Assembly (NCBI GenBank): GCA_903933395.1 | Contig: CAIZKA010000496.1 | Location: 1-6,321 of the forward strand | DNA: 6,321 bases | Origin: an uncultured beta proteobacterium | GTDB taxonomy: Bacteria; Pseudomonadota; Gammaproteobacteria; Burkholderiales; Rhodocyclaceae | Direction: 5' to 3' | Shown: positions 5,532 through 6,321 of the stretch, in pieces | Layout of the letters: each line of letters starts with the position of its first letter | Numbering within the stretch: position 1 is the first letter of the stretch | Made by a program: the position numbers and the translations under genes | The notes under the pieces: model-generated | Told to the model about the DNA's origin: nothing | Database searches by the model: none | The model's input: the letters and a program-made list of their open reading frames with translations, nothing else

Positions 5532-6321
5532 ATGACCAAAACCACCATCAAGGATCACCGCCTGGCGCTGCCGGAAGTCGTCGATGCCCTCGTCGCCGAC
5601 GGTCTGATACCTGCCGCCGAGGCCGCGCAGTTCAAGCAGGAGCGTCGTTACTTCAAGGGCGATACCCATCCGCTGGTGGTCATCGCCGAACAGCGCTGGA
5701 AATCTCTGGTGCCGCCGCACCGGATGCTCGACCTTGAAAGCCTGACGCAATGGATGGCGAAGTGGTGCGAGCTCGAATACCTGCATATCGATCCGTTGAA
5801 AATAAACTTTGCCGCCGTGACCGGCGTCATGAGCAACACCTATGCGACGCGATTTCGCATCCTGCCGGTGGAGGTGAAACCCAATGAGGTGGTGATCGCC
5901 ACCGCCGAGCCTTTCCAGCGCGACTGGGAAGGGGAGATGCGGCCGATCCTGCGCAAGGACATCCGCCGCGTCATCAGCAATCCGGAAGACATCCTGCGCT
6001 ACCAGGTGGAGTTCTACAACCTGGCCAAGTTCATCAAGGGCGCGATGGACAAGGGCGACGTCGCCGGCGGCGCCTCGAACTTCGAACAACTGGTCGAACT
6101 TGGCAAGGGCAACAAGCAGTTCGATGCCAACGACCAGCACATCGTGCGCATCGTCGATTGGCTCTGGCAGTACGCCTTCGAACAGCGCGCCTCGGACATC
6201 CACGTCGAGCCGCGGCGCAACCTGGGCATCGTGCGCTTTCGCATCGACGGCGTGCTGCATCAGGTGTACCAGATCCCGATGCAGGTGCTGAATGCCATGA
6301 CTAGCCGCATCAAGATCCTCG
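5532..6321 (+). CDS. GspE/PilB-family type II secretion/type IV pilus ATPase, N-terminal part (cut by right edge)
   Basis: 263 complete codons are open from ATG 5532 to the window end. Residues about 65-165 look like the GspE/MshE N-terminal domain (YATRFRILPVEVKPNEVVIATAEPF and the PEDILRYQVEFYNLA helix). From about 200 the ATPase N2 domain begins: FDANDQHIVRIVDWLW, then the hallmark ASDIHVEPRR (220-229) and VRFRIDGVLHQ (234-244), ending at TSRIKIL where the window stops. Walker A, Asp and His boxes lie beyond the edge. The family is usually 550-600 aa, so a little under half is present. Such hexameric ATPases sit at the inner membrane and power pilus or pseudopilus assembly. No pilin, GspF/PilC or other secretion gene is in view. 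An in-frame GTG at 5484 would add 16 residues, but it coincides with the predicted transcription start. No clear Shine-Dalgarno precedes 5532. Confidence 0.88.
   Translation, partial: MTKTTIKDHRLALPEVVDALVADGLIPAAEAAQFKQERRYFKGDTHPLVVIAEQRWKSLVPPHRMLDLESLTQWMAKWCELEYLHIDPLKINFAAVTGVMSNTYATRFRILPVEVKPNEVVIATAEPFQRDWEGEMRPILRKDIRRVISNPEDILRYQVEFYNLAKFIKGAMDKGDVAGGASNFEQLVELGKGNKQFDANDQHIVRIVDWLWQYAFEQRASDIHVEPRRNLGIVRFRIDGVLHQVYQIPMQVLNAMTSRIKIL

Noticed and set aside
5487..6260. Minus-strand 257-aa ORF opposite the GspE-like gene
   Set aside because: The plus-strand frame carries ASDIHVEP and the GspE N-terminal domain; the reverse frame is a mirror artefact rich in His, Asp and Val.

Overview
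This is a GC-rich chromosomal window whose protein families and dispersed palindromic repeats fit a betaproteobacterium, perhaps Rhodocyclales or Nitrosomonadales. That placement is inferred from family resemblance and repeat type; no marker gene in the window proves it. I see no rRNA, tRNA, CRISPR array, transposase or integrase.

Minus strand, positions 4829 down to 1: a probable operon for an Att-type (AttEFGH-like) MacB/FtsX-superfamily ABC system. The order of transcription is an ATPase (AttE-like, 4829-4167), a fused ten-helix FtsX permease (AttF+AttG-like, 4170-1639, sharing an ATGA overlap with the ATPase), a 176-nt gap holding a GC-rich palindrome and a possible 45-codon small ORF, a secreted lipocalin-like AttH/CrtC-family protein (1462-392), and, 11 nt later, a TerB-like helical protein that runs off the left edge. 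The likely job is ATP-driven movement of a hydrophobic or lipid-like substrate out of the inner membrane, with AttH as its periplasmic partner. The substrate cannot be read from the sequence.

Positions 4830-5047: a 218-nt gap with a 28-nt palindromic unit present twice in inverted orientation (4927-4954 and 4981-5008), resembling the dRS3-type dispersed repeats of Neisseria and relatives. It separates the Att operon from the next gene.

Positions 5048-5395, minus strand: a small secreted cysteine-rich protein made of two copies of a 40-residue module with identical cysteine spacing. It has the only strong Shine-Dalgarno sequence in the window.

Positions 5396-5531: a divergent intergenic region with a plausible sigma70-type promoter towards the right and a weaker one towards the left.

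Position 5532 to the right edge, plus strand: the N-terminal 263 residues of a GspE/PilB-family secretion or pilus ATPase, cut by the window end before its Walker A motif. Two of the five main genes (TerB-like and GspE-like) are partial only because of the window boundaries.
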